DNA of 20,546 bases from Bigelowiella natans CCMP2755 (lineage: Eukaryota > Cercozoa > Chlorarachniophyceae), in contig ADNK01000815.1 in assembly GCA_000320545.1 (NCBI GenBank), positions 1 to 20,546 of the forward strand, read 5' to 3'. Below, piece by piece: positions 1-10,547 of the stretch; position 1 is the first letter of the stretch, and every line of letters starts with the position of its first letter. The notes below the pieces were generated by a model, which saw only the letters and a list, made by a program, of their open reading frames with translations, did not search any database and had not been told where the DNA came from. Made by a program: the position numbers and the translations under genes.

Positions 1-18
1 CTTCAGAGTTGGTATAAA

Positions 19-26
<8 letters not shown>

Positions 27-60
<34 letters not shown>
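27..60. repeat. (AG)n microsatellite
   Basis: This is an uninterrupted AG dinucleotide run preceded by a short (AC)3. It lies in the intron or unseen part of the ERCC8-like gene at the window edge. Confidence 0.97.
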
Positions 61-63
<3 letters not shown>

Positions 64-288
64 CAAAGAGGGGGGGAGATATGTCAGCGGAACAGAAGAA
101 GGTAGCTCTTCCATATCATTGCCTTTTCTGAAAGACGTGAAGAAGTAGCACATTCGTATTCATTAAAGTGCAATTCCCCAACGATAGACAATCCCTCCCA
201 TCGTAATATATAGTGTACAGGCTAACGGATCTCATGCAACGTCTCACAGAGATCATCTTTGATCTGAAAGACCGAGAGCGTTTATTAC

Positions 289-1318
289 CCCGAACCCATG
301 TCGCAGAGGCGAATACTGGGGCCTTCCCCGCATGCAGCGACGATGGACGTGTTTGCTCCGGGCGCGTGTGGGATCGAACAGCAACGTATACTGAACCCGA
401 GGCGAATCTCATCTATCAGCTCCACCGGCGCAGACGCGTCCCATATGCGTATCTTGCCGTCATGTCCTCCCGTTATGAAGAGCCCAGGGTCGGTCGGATA
501 CCTGAAAGGAGGATTAGGGGTTATCGTCCGGATTGCGTTATACATTTTTGATATTGGTGAATCGACAGCACTTACTCCGTTTGAAAATTGTTATAAGTGC
601 GTTGAAATGCGTGTGAGGTGTCTGTGTGTGTAGAAGATATACATGTTATGCTCTTGATTTTGTGTTTTGAGTCCTCGAAATATTTAAGAATAGGATGTGT
701 AATAATGATGACCGCCACTGGTGTGTGTCGTCACAGCATTGTACTTACCACTGACAGCAGTGCTGCGACGACTTGAGGGAGCGTATACGTCCTATCGGCT
801 TGTTGAAATAATAATGCGAGGAGGAGGAAGAATCAGCTTCGTTTTCTTCCTCGAAATCCTTCCTGACAAATCATCATTTACCATCATTACTATTGCCATT
901 GTTGCTATTTATAGTTTTTATTTTCTTCTTCCGAGCTCCTCAAACAACCGAGGAGTCCACAAGAAGCAGATAGGAAAATATCGCTGCGGCACATGTACAT
1001 TGCAGACTACTAGCAAATTCGTTCCTACCTGTCCATCCCATCGTCATCATCGTCGAATTGTTCGAACGAAGGTGATTTTCTGCTTTCGTACGCCTCGAGA
1101 TCATAGATGCTCACACCACCCTGTAGGTCGCAGGAGAGGAGATAGCGGCCCGATGTCCGATCGATGTTCAATCTCGTCACCGGTGCCGCATGCAAGGAGT
1201 CGACGTACTCGGTGGACGACAGCAACAACCCGGCTGCACGGCGGGCCTGGACGCGTCGTCGATGGACATCGGGCCGCAAAAGCCCGAGAGCACGGAGCTT
1301 TAGCTCCAAAGGCAGCAT
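289..1318 (-). CDS. ERCC8: ERCC8/CSA-like WD40 protein, 5' part only, runs off the left edge
   Basis: CSA is the WD40 substrate receptor of the CUL4-DDB1 ubiquitin ligase in transcription-coupled nucleotide excision repair. Exon 1 (1318 to 1029) starts at an ATG. Its segment LHAAPVTRLNIDRTSGRYLL followed by SIYDLE matches in order the first blade of CSA ([20 protein letters not shown], LYDLE). An exon ending at 749 (donor GTAAGT) closes with a phase-2 Trp codon. It continues at 501 with YPTDPGLFITGGHDGKIRIW, matching the CSA WYPHDTGMF and KVWD region, then VAACGEGPSIRLCDMGSG, matching VAVGTRGPKVQLCDLKSG. The last visible donor is GTAATAA at 288, and no later blade was found in bases 1-288, so the rest lies outside. 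I could not find an acceptor that joins exon 1 (phase 2) to the second exon in frame, so that junction is open. Family assignment is fairly firm and orthology is inferred. Confidence 0.68.
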
Positions 1319-2607
1319 CGCGTTGCCCTTTCTCGTGTCATGGGATGGGAAGGAGAAGCACCGGAACGCAAATCGATTTGTCGTTTTTTATATTTTTGGC
1401 AGCATTTTGGATGTCGCACCGTTGTGATGTAAGTAGAATCAGTGTGTTCCGGGAACTTTAATTTTTCGCCCGGATTGCATGAAGCGGACCATGAAGGTGT
1501 GGTCCATGGGATTGTTCGCTTGGTGTTCGTAGGTGTGGTGTTCTTGCTTGGTGATCTCCAAGCATGAGCAAACCATCACGGCAGGATTTAGGGGTGCGTG
1601 GTCCTGGAGTTGGCAAAGATCATGCACAAAAGACAATGAAACTAGGAACGGAGGAGTGGCTAGAATGCCATTCTTGGTTCCTTGCAGTTTCACTTTGTGC
1701 ATGAGCCAACACATGTTCGTAGCGAATGTTGCAGCATTGTCATGGCGTCATGCCCAAAATTAGACCTCGCTAGATTTAGCTCGAGGCACTGCGTTTCGCA
1801 CACTGCAAATGTCTTGTCACATTTTGGAAGTGTGGTTTATCATCATTGTTCATTGTTCATTGATTGGTTCCCAGCGCGGACCCCCTCTCAGCACTTGCAG
1901 AATTGCAGTGCCGTGCGATGTTGTGTTGTGCTCATTCTGACCGCAAATTCATGTGACACAGCTAGGCAGGCAGACATGCCCGATGCTTGGTCTCCGTGGC
2001 CACATCATTCGCCCTCATGCACCATCGTCACCGTTTGGAACAAACTTAGAGCTCATTGGTTCTCATCACAATCAGCCTGACATCATTGTTCGTCATCGGA
2101 TCATTCCCCTGAATTCTGATCACACCGTGCCTGCGTCTCAAGTGACGCTGGGCTGATCGTGCAATGTTTTGGCTCAGCAGGTTGCTTGCAGAGCGACCGA
2201 TGAGCATCCTGCACGTGCACGCTACGTGCTGTGCTAGCACGACGTGCGACCACGTGATTGTGTGATGATGGACATGCAATTGTGCAATGTGACACATGTG
2301 TTGCATGTCCCATTGATCATGTGTCCCATTGCTGTGTCCATTGTCGTGCAAGGATGCAAGGATGCCGCAAAAGCACGACCACAGCTGTCACAGCGACTAG
2401 CACGCATGCACGCAGATTGCACTTCGCTCTGTCCGCGTGCGTCTGGTGCATTGAACTAGTGAACCCAAACAGTGACCATGTGCGTGCAACCCGGCTGAAC
2501 ACTCGCGCACGATGCAGATCCGCACACGCACTTGCCATTTCTGCGGTGCACTGCTGCGAAAATGCCGAATGCATGTCCCAAATTCATCTTCATTAATGAT
2601 TTTCATT
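1319..2607. other. Gene-free spacer with TGCA/CATG-rich island and a hairpin
   Basis: No exon with family resemblance or credible splice sites was found between the start of the ERCC8-like gene and the end of the TPR gene. Bases 1319-1460 would hold the promoter and 5' leader of the ERCC8-like gene. From about 1500 onward the words TGCA, CATG, GCAC and ACGTG are greatly over-represented. Several overlapping reading frames stay open on both strands, which I read as a result of composition and not as coding. A perfect 7-bp hairpin (TGCTTGG/CCAAGCA) lies near 1547-1566 and a larger imperfect inverted repeat at about 1620-1705. Confidence 0.6.
1620..1705. repeat. Imperfect inverted repeat (hairpin)
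   Basis: The left arm reads catgcacaaa, then tgaaact, then aggaac. The right arm reads gttcc, then agtttca, then tttgtgcatg, which is its reverse complement with small bulges. About 23 bases can pair around a loop of roughly 30 bases. There is no terminal duplication or transposase nearby. It could be a remnant of a small inverted-repeat element or a structured RNA, or chance in a palindrome-rich spacer. Confidence 0.55.
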
Positions 2608-4141
2608 TCAAGGAATTTGTCTCAAAGTCCGAGACCTGCAGTTCACATTTCTTGGTGGAAGTGCCTTGGAAGGGTTGATCTTACTTCTAAGCCAGAGGAA
2701 TCGCTGTGATGCTGCCTCAGAATCTGGATTTGCTTTGGTTGCATTCTCAAAGTCTAGATAAGCATGTACCAAATTGGAAAGCTTGAGGCGAGTTTCCCCC
2801 CGAAGCAACAGAAACTCGGATTGAGAGGGGAGGAGTTTTATCGCTTCTGAAAGTTCTCTCTCTGCCCTTTCGTAATCTGTATTGTTGAACAATCTCCTTC
2901 CTCTTTCGAATCGCAGATGCCCAAAATCTGCGGACAACTTCTTGTATTGATGAGCATCCGTCCCCCCTTCCTGGCTTTTGAGGATGTCCAATGCATTCGT
3001 GTAAAACTTGACAGCGTTGTCAAACTCGTCCAGCTGCTTGTAGCAATTAGCTAAGTTCATGTGAAATTCAGCTGCTTCAGTGTTGCGCGATATGGCTTTC
3101 CGGAAACAGGTGATGGCATCCCTTACTTTGTTCATTTTGAGTAAACTGCAGCCGATGTCGTTCAGAGTTACTCCCATCTGGATATGTATTTCTTCGAGCT
3201 CCTTTACAGATGCACTTTCTTTGCCCTTTGACTCAGAGTGAACTATACTCATTGCGGTCTTTAGATCCTCTATCGCCGAGTCAAATTTTTTGGAATGCCG
3301 GTAAACTGTAGCTCTTAGCCTATAAGCATCGGCTGTTGGATTAGCTAATAGCGACGCATTGAGGTTCCGTATACTTTTCACATGTTCTCCATTCATCAAG
3401 TGTGCTGAAGCTTCATTGTAAAGGGACAAGGCCTTGCTCCGTATTGATTCCGCAATTCGAAATAGCTGTTTATTCTCAGGTTCTATTTTTCCGGCAGCTT
3501 CCAAATCCCCCTTCGCTCTCAAAAACTGCCTAAACTCAACCATAATCTTGGCACGGAGAATGAGAGCTTCGAAGTTGTTGGGGTCCTCCTTAAGAATCAT
3601 ATCTATTTTCTGGAGAGCCGATTTCTTTAGACCATTATGTATATTTATCTTCGTTTTTTCAATCTTGTATCGGGTAGAAGTGTCCAAGACCAATGCTTCA
3701 TCTATCTTTTGTTCTGCTTTCTGCCACTCAGCGTCTTCCTGCATTAACTTACCTGATATTTTGTATTAGCATAAAAATGTCTATGATGAAATATTCTCTT
3801 CATCGGAAATGAAATTTTTACTCACATATGATAAAGCAGATTCCGGCCAGCCTGTCTTTCAACCTCTGATCTTGTGGAGAGAGCTTCAACGCCCGTTTAA
3901 AGTTTAAGTAGGCGGACTTAAAGTCACACATCTGAATGTAGATTTCTCCTTTTCGACGATATAACTCGGCATTGTTTGGTTTCAAAAATGCAGCTGCACC
4001 CAATGCTGTCACCGCAAGATCGGGCCGCCCATCAGCCAAGTGGCTCTCAGATATCTGCGTCTGTCGAATAACCGACTTTCGGAGTGCCCCTCTCGACCTC
4101 GCTTTAAGAGTGAAGGGGTTTACTATGTACTGGTCATCCAT
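2608..4141 (-). CDS. Tetratricopeptide repeat protein, TTC16-like
   Basis: There are two exons, 4141-3826 and 3752-2608, joined across a 73-base intron (donor GTGAGT, acceptor ATATCAG) in phase 1, giving 486 residues. The protein is almost entirely TPR helices. An early unit reads NAELYRRKGEIYIQMCDFKS followed by AYLNFKRALKLSPQD, and further units run through DAYRLRATVYRHSKKFDSAI, FRKAISRN, HMNLANCYKQLDEFDNAVKF and LLLRGETRLKLSNLVHAYLD. The order and wording (R..EIY.Q.CDF.SA.LN..RAL at the start, a later AERELSEAI and RGETRLKLSNL unit) recall vertebrate TTC16, but that protein is longer. TPR arrays act as protein-binding scaffolds, and I associate TTC16 with cilia. No catalytic domain, signal peptide or membrane segment is visible. 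It is divergent from the HAD hydrolase, with 454 bases between the two start codons. The TPR call is firm and the TTC16 orthology is tentative. Confidence 0.8.
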
Positions 4142-4595
4142 TAGAAAGTATCAAAACCTGATGGATGGGTCACGCTAATCCTTATTGCATTGCCGAAATA
4201 TGTCAATTCTCCAAAAGTGATACCGTATTTAACTCCCCACTCCCCGAACAGATTGGAGGACTAGTCGGTGCGCATGTGGGAATATCTGAACCAAAAAACA
4301 TAAATGATGCCGAAATCGTGGGATTCAACCCAGTCCCCCCTCCCTTCCAAACATCGCACCGAAGGGGTGGGGACGAAAAACCTCTCCGATCCAGCGTTTC
4401 GTTTCTGAGCACGGTTTCTTTTTGGAGATGCATGCAAATCTCGAGAAATCCCCTGGATGTTTTATCCTGCGACATCAATGATCATTTATCGCATGGGGTA
4501 AATCGACATAGTTCTTTCAAGTCACTTTTTACAGCGAGAAACATCCAAGGACTGCAACGAACAATGAACAGAACACCCCCAACGGGACCAACTGC
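4142..4595. promoter_or_regulatory. Divergent intergenic region between the TPR and HAD genes
   Basis: This short spacer lies between two start codons on opposite strands and must hold both promoters and leaders. No clear TATA box is visible. A good pyrimidine-rich acceptor (cactttttacag, ending at 4532) lies 63 bases before the HAD start, and the frame is open from there. A 5' leader exon or a short N-terminal extension may therefore be spliced on at that point. Confidence 0.5.
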
Positions 4596-6179
4596 ATGGA
4601 CGACCTGCCACGTGCCCTTCAGGGCATTCGTGCAATCGTCGATGACTACGATGGCTTCATCCTGGTGTCTGATAGGGAGAGGGGGATTCAATGAACCATA
4701 GGGGACTAAAACTGACATTTTTTTGTTGCTTTTGGATTGCTAGGACCAGTACGGGGTTATGCACGACGGCGTAAAGCCGCTGCCAGGGGCGAGTCGGGCT
4801 GTGGAGGAGCTGCTACGTCGCGGCAAGGAGATCGTGATCCTGTGATGTTTAATGCGCTTATAATGAAGATGATGATAGTTCGCAATTATAGACTTGATGG
4901 AAAGAATATACGCCCTTACACTCTATTCCATCCTTCCAGATCAAACTCCACCAGAAGGAGCACATCGACGTCCAGAAAGCTGGAGAAGCTAGGCTTTCCC
5001 ACGAGTAAATTCGCTGGAATTATGACGGCCGGTGAGCATGCCTGGCACAGCATTCGATCTTCTCTGGATGCTGACAAAGTCACTCGAGGATGCCTCTGCA
5101 TCGGCAAAAACTACGATACGAAGGAGGACGAAAACTTCGCCACAGGGCTAGGTGGAAGCTCGCCTCATATCCTCATTGCAATGATCTTCTGAGATGGCTT
5201 GAACAGATTCCCTCTTTATATGACTAGTTCACGTATGTGTCGACGTATTCAGACCTGAGGCTTGTTAGCGAGGCAGACGAAGCTGAGTTCATCTTACTGA
5301 AAGGCACGGAAATAATAGGAATGGGAACAGAAAGTCAGAAACCAGTTGGATACGATTTCTCAAGAACTGGGAAGATTGAGGGGGCCTTACGAGATATATT
5401 AATCTCCGCTGCTCGGAAGTCCATCCCAATGCACTGTAGAACCAGAATAGCTTCATGCATCAAATACGTCGTTACAATATATCCTTCTTTCTTAGGCTTG
5501 AACCCTGACCGTGTAGCAGTACAACCGGATGGATCCCTTGCGTACATGCCAGGAAGTTTAGCGGCTTTGTACGAAGATCTGGTGGCCCAGCACTCCAAAG
5601 CTGAAAGTAAAAGCTGTGTGCAAATCTATGGGAAACCGACCGTGGAGTCCTTCTCACTCTGCCTAGAAATGATGCGAAGCAAAGGCATTAAGCCTCAGAG
5701 GGTCGTGATGATCGGGTACGTATTAATTAAAACTCATTGATGATTTTTTCCAACTGAATTGATGGAACGATAACGTTTACAGAGACTCGCTGGAACATGA
5801 CATATGTGGAGCGAACGGCAGTAGCGTTGACAGCATCCTAGTGGCGTCTGGTATCCACGGAAAAGAGATACTGACCTCCTCAGCATTTCGCAGTACCCAG
5901 TCAAATGAAATTCAAATATCAACCATGATAAAGGCCGTGTTGGCCTGCACTGCAGCAGCAGCACTTCTGACGATGAGGAGGCCATTGACTCATGCCTCTT
6001 TAAGGTCTGTTTGCACTGTATCGATTTCGCTCCTTGCGGCTTTACGAGGGACGCGAAGTTATATTTTCTGCGAGCACCACCAATCACCGCTTTGGACGTA
6101 CAAATCTGAACAGCTGGACGCTCTATACAAGAAATTCTCAGCTGTTCCATCCTTTGTGATTAGCCGATTCCAATGGTGA
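4596..6179 (+). CDS. HAD-superfamily hydrolase, subfamily IIA (DQ[W/Y]GV type)
   Basis: Seven exons were joined by phase: 4596-4664, 4744-4841, 4940-5151, 5253-5435, 5496-5715, 5783-5936 and 6114-6179, giving 333 residues. Motif I is FILDQYGVMHDG (residues about 21-32), matching the FLLDQWGVLHDG signature of the TIGR01459-like branch. LSNSTRRS is motif II, GKP carries the motif III lysine, and MIGDSLEHD is motif IV. LNPDRVAV and GSLAALYE belong to the cap region, and LDALYKKF..VPSFV is the family C terminus. The second acidic residue of the usual DxD is Tyr. The family is annotated as hydrolase or sugar-phosphatase-like and the substrate is unknown. Two introns, 5436-5495 (60 bases) and 5937-6113 (177 bases), are multiples of three without stops. 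They are inferred because removing them restores HCLNPD and the C-terminal motif. The start is the first in-frame ATG, so a leader may be missing. Confidence 0.85.
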
Positions 6180-7401
6180 CACAATCTAGCTAGGGATGTA
6201 TATGTCTGATCCACCTGCTTGCAACGCTTAATCCGTACGTACGGCAGCCAAAAATCAAAGCACGCAGCTCGCTAGGAGATTTCCTAATCGATTGCTATCA
6301 TACAGCCGTGCAAGTGTTTCACAAGGTAGTAAGTGATCACGGGAATGAGCAACAGACCCACACTCGCAGTCTGCTACGATAGAATCGATCCCCATCAGCG
6401 CAACATCGCACACAGATGCAGTAGTGCTTGTATGCATCGGATCGCATGCGTACATACAGACTGCACTGTTGTTTGGAAATATTCGGATCGCAGATTGATA
6501 GCGCTACGCTGTCTAGCTAGCTAGCTGTGCGATGCGTGCGAGCATTTTTGCCGTGATCGATATATGCACGCCACTGTCTAGACTACATAAGCGTAAATTA
6601 AAAGCAAACTAGATAGCTTTGTTGTCTCACGATACACATGCGCATGCGTGCATTACATAGCCATTGAAACTTCATATTTTGTTCATTTCATTCGCCTCAT
6701 ACATTGCATAGCGATGTACAGACACAAGCACTCGCTCGCGCAGCCGATAGTAATGCTTAAGTAACATCAAGACAGGGCTTATTATTATAGACATAGCAAT
6801 ACAAAACATACATAATACATATATATATATATATATATATATATTACGTTGTCTATTATTGTTTATTATGCTTGCTGTGACCGGCTTCGACCGCCACACG
6901 ATACACGCACACAAGTGCGTACATATATTTTTAAATGGCTATAGATATATTGCAAGCCATCGCGAAAGGCTGGATGACGAAGCATGGAAATTGAGACCGT
7001 ATTCGCTACATGATGGACACTAATGAAATGGAACGAATATCGCTCGACGTAATAATCTACAACGACTTGACGAATCGTAGGTTCGTTTACTTTGGTACAT
7101 CTAATTTTACTTTATTTTACACACTAATAACACTACAATTTCTGGAAAGGTTCTTGAAAGCTTCTGTAGCTGTCTGCTTTCTGGAAGGAGGGCTATGAGA
7201 AAATTTGGGGAAAAACGCGACAGCCTGCCACGCGCAAGACAGTTGGAATAAAACCCGCAGTCAACACTGGTATATTAAGTGCGTTTTCTGTGGATTATCC
7301 TTCCATCCTAGAAGACAAACTCAGTACTCTGACTTCAATCATAAGTCTAGCTTTCCCTCCTTCCTTTCTTCGGCTGGGATTCATAATCATCATCATCTCA
7401 T
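6180..7401. other. Spacer between two convergent genes, no gene seen
   Basis: This region holds the 3' ends of the HAD gene (plus) and the Tudor-like gene (minus). It includes a CTAG-repeat stretch near 6511-6530, a TGCA/CATG-rich part to about 6660, and an AT-rich part with an (AT)n tract. The short open frames have no resemblance to known families and no credible splice structure. Confidence 0.6.
6819..6844. repeat. (AT)13 microsatellite
   Basis: This is a pure AT dinucleotide run in the spacer between the two convergent genes. It is self-complementary. Confidence 0.97.
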
Positions 7402-8765
7402 CTAGCAATCATTCGTCACAATTTCCCCGGACCTCAGATGGAACCAGCATGTGTAAGGTTTCACCTTCTTGAAGAAGTAGACGACTTGCAGCTGCTCCCC
7501 GATGATATGCGTGATGACCCCAGGCACCCATTTTCGCTTAGTCGCTGGTGCAAACCGCCATACTCTCACGTCATCGTTGAGCTTGAAACCTATGCTGCTG
7601 CTTCTACTGCTGCTGCTACTACCATCTCTCCGCCGAGTAAATTTCCCTAATGGCGCGAGTCTATACTTCTCAGAGGGTTTAATGCGCTCTTGGATCGTCT
7701 CATTCTCGTTGGTTTTGAACTCAACTTCAAGTGACTCTATTCCACTGACGCTGAGGACGAGGCCCTCGGCCCACCATCCATCTTTCCGCCTCACGTCTAG
7801 CCTCGTGCCTTCCGTAAGAGCGTTGAAATTAATGCCAAAGCTTTTCGGAGGTTCCTCGTGGTACAGGTAGGCCATGGTGATGTTGACGACAGCTGATGGA
7901 AACTCCGTCCTTTCGACGAGAAGGTGCTACAAACAAATATTCAAAGGGGATAACCGCGGGTTACACAAGATGAGATAGAAGTCAGGGGGGGACTAAGTAA
8001 CAGAATGTGAATGCTGAATTCATCTACTCTAGCTTCACCGGCGCGAGGTTCGGTCTCATGCATATCTACCACTCATAGAACTACCTTTTGTGCAGATTTG
8101 TAGTCGAAGAGGTCAACTTTTCGAAGTTTACGGATAACCGAGACAACGTAACCTCTGGCAGTTAGACGAGGGGCTAGGCCTGATGATTGCATCATGCTAA
8201 CTACAAACTCACGCTTTTGTTTAATGTCCCGCATTAGGTCGTCGAGAGTACGCAAGAGGAGCGTATTTTTGTCCACCGTCTCTGGATTATTTTCCTTGTC
8301 GCACGAATCGAGCGCCATTATTCCGCAAGGAGGGGGCATCTCCACTGAGAAGAACGAAGAGCTTTCACATAGTTTTTTTCGTTTCTCGGATCCTGGTGAA
8401 ATGTGTTAAGTTTTCACTCAGAAAAATGTAGAAACGAAGGATTGAAATGGTTCGCCCGCATTTTCCTATAAACAATTCTGAGGTGTTTGCGTTCCCCCCC
8501 CATTTGATTTTCGAATTTATCCGTCTATAAGAATACTAAACGACGAAAGGAGGAAGCAGTATCCACTCGTTCAGAACGATTTCCAACCTGCTTCCGCCTT
8601 AATAATTGCCCTCTTCGCCAATACGCGCCCCCTTTTCCTACTCGGAACGGGCGTAACATCGAAGCCACTCACAAGGGGTGTCCGGGGTAGGGGGGGAGCG
8701 GAGGACCTCGCCAACGTATCCATATTTCGGCCGAGAGTTTCAGATTTAGTGCAGAAAAGAAGCAT
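7402..8765 (-). CDS. Protein with two Tudor/Agenet-like modules
   Basis: Three exons were joined in phase: 8765-8588, 8392-8085 and 7926-7402, giving 336 residues. The acceptors (TTTCACCAG, TTTGTTTGTAG) are good. The donors are GTTGGA, which is weak, and GTAGTT. The N-terminal 60 residues are basic and disordered (PSRKRGRVLAKRAI). The middle contains DSCDKENNPE, a KEN-box-like motif, then a helical stretch around LLLRTLDDLMRDIKQKREFV. The C-terminal exon has TRLDVRRKDGWWAEGLVLSV, typical of a Tudor/Agenet strand pair. After a poly-Ser linker it has VRVWRFAPATKRKWVPGVI with VVYFFKKVKPYTCWFHL, a second small beta-barrel. Such tandem modules usually read methylated histones or other methylated proteins, so a nuclear chromatin role is inferred. 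I do not recognise a named orthologue. The start could instead be the Met 14 codons downstream. Confidence 0.6.
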
Positions 8766-10547
8766 ATTTTTACGACTGCATTCCTGAACTTTAAGATACT
8801 TTCCACGATGAATCTTATGTCGCTAATTCGAATTCTGCGACTACTGTTAAGAAGACTGATATCTTTCGTCGTTCCAACTGTTCTTCACGATGTGTCGTAC
8901 TCGACCTGACGCGAAATTATCTCGGATTGGATTTATAATGTTGTCGTCAGTAGAAATCCTCATGCGTTAGGAACTCAGCGCCTCACCCGAGAATGGTTTT
9001 CGAAACCCACTTGGCGATTTCAAATATTGAGAAAACTACCGGTTTATTTTCGGGTTGAAATCATCTGTATTTTGTATTTTTGACCGGGATTCCGGGGTGA
9101 ATCGACCAAACAGGTTCCCTCCTTTTTTTCATTCGTTCCGAAGCCGACACGAATGCGACGCGACATTGCTCTCGATGTTGCATCGAGGTGTGCTGATCAA
9201 AGTCTGCCTTCCGACTCAATTGCACGTGACACTCATCAGAGTGACAGCTAGATGACTGCACAAATGTGAATTGTTGTGCCAGTGCCACAAGATTCACGTA
9301 GGTCTAGAAGTGCACGCGGAGCCAACTAGCCAACCTGCCTAGCTAGCTGGCTAGCAACGCGACTTGCGATCGAACAGCGAGATGATGCTGTGGCGGAATG
9401 AATCGTTCAAGTGATGAAGAATGCAGCCAAGCAAACCTTTTAGTTCCAAATCGCGTGCAAATGCACGCGCCACATGTGCAGACACACACAATCATGTGTG
9501 CATCTAAGAGCCAATCCAATGATGGGCATGCCCAGCTAGCCAGATGCCAGCATGTCCACATGGTCCAGGTGTGACGTGTGCAGACGGTGTGACACCATGG
9601 CATGCATGGTGTGCACATGACATCACTGTGTCCATTGTGAGCATGATGGACGGCTAGTTGCCAAGATCAGCACGTGAGCATGTGGACAATGACAATGTTT
9701 GGGAAAGCACAAAAAAAAAGTCAGGAATTGTGCGTTCCAGCAGAAGCCATGCTGTGCATTGTGATTGGAGTTGTGTTGCTTGCATGTTGACACAATGAAT
9801 GTGCATTTGCATCGTCACAGGCCCGCAACACTCGCTACGTCATCGCAAAATTGAGATGACGCACTGAAGAAGTCGAGACACCGGGCAAACACTCCATCTC
9901 GACTTTTTGCATCAAGCTCGTTGTTCGAACTGCGATGATGACGTTTCGAGTGCCGTTGACAGGGATCCCTGTGCGATGCAGACTTGGACGCGTGCTTTTG
10001 CAGCCAAGTGCACATGTAGATTCATCGACAATTCATCGCGACATCTACCTAGCTACATCGACTTTCAATTTTTCCCGCCAAACTATGCGTATGCTGATCT
10101 TGGCAAGTAGCCAGACATGTGATGCCATCTAGCCATGTCGCGCATGCATGTGATGTCACTGTGTCTGTCGTTCCATGGATGCAGTTAGCTGCTAGTGTTG
10201 CACATGCTGAGACTTGTGTGTTCGCTCATGCATGTTTGGACATGCTAGACATGAGCAGTCAATGTTCGTCGGCTACACAAACGGCTCCATCTAGGGCTGT
10301 CTGCAGCGGCCGCACACACAGCACCATTGTAAAATCGTTAGCAAATGGCATCAAAACAGATCACAAGAAAGTCATTCATTTGTGAGTGACACAAGGTGTG
10401 CCCATGCCCACACATATTCGTTGGTCTCATTCATTGGATGGAGGATAGAGGAAGCCACTATTTCCGATCTTCAACAAACTCGTATCTCCCGCGTTGATTG
10501 CTACGGTTGCGTCACATGTAATTGTTTCCTCGCTACTCTTTAAATAA
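8766..10547. other. Long gene-free region with TGCA/CATG-rich island
   Basis: Bases 8766-9250 are upstream of the Tudor-like gene and look like ordinary AT-balanced spacer that must contain its promoter. Bases 9250-10430 change sharply in character, with dense TGCA, CATG, GTGCAC and CTAGCT words and many short palindromes, for example around 9585-9615 (caccatggcatgcatggtg). No exon, transposase or RNA gene was recognised. Bases 10430-10547 are the 3' flank of the 763-residue protein gene. Confidence 0.6.

Noticed and set aside
2046-2596. Several overlapping Cys/His-rich open frames on both strands
   Set aside because: They are open because of the TGCA/CATG-rich composition. They lack domains and credible splice signals and overlap one another in all frames.
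4165-4701. 178-codon open frame on the plus strand
   Set aside because: It overlaps the first HAD exon in another frame and covers the divergent promoter. The HAD motif frame and splice sites explain the region better.
8766-9250. Searched for an upstream exon of the Tudor-like gene and for tRNA genes
   Set aside because: No acceptor or donor pair with an open frame and no cloverleaf-like A/B box arrangement was found.
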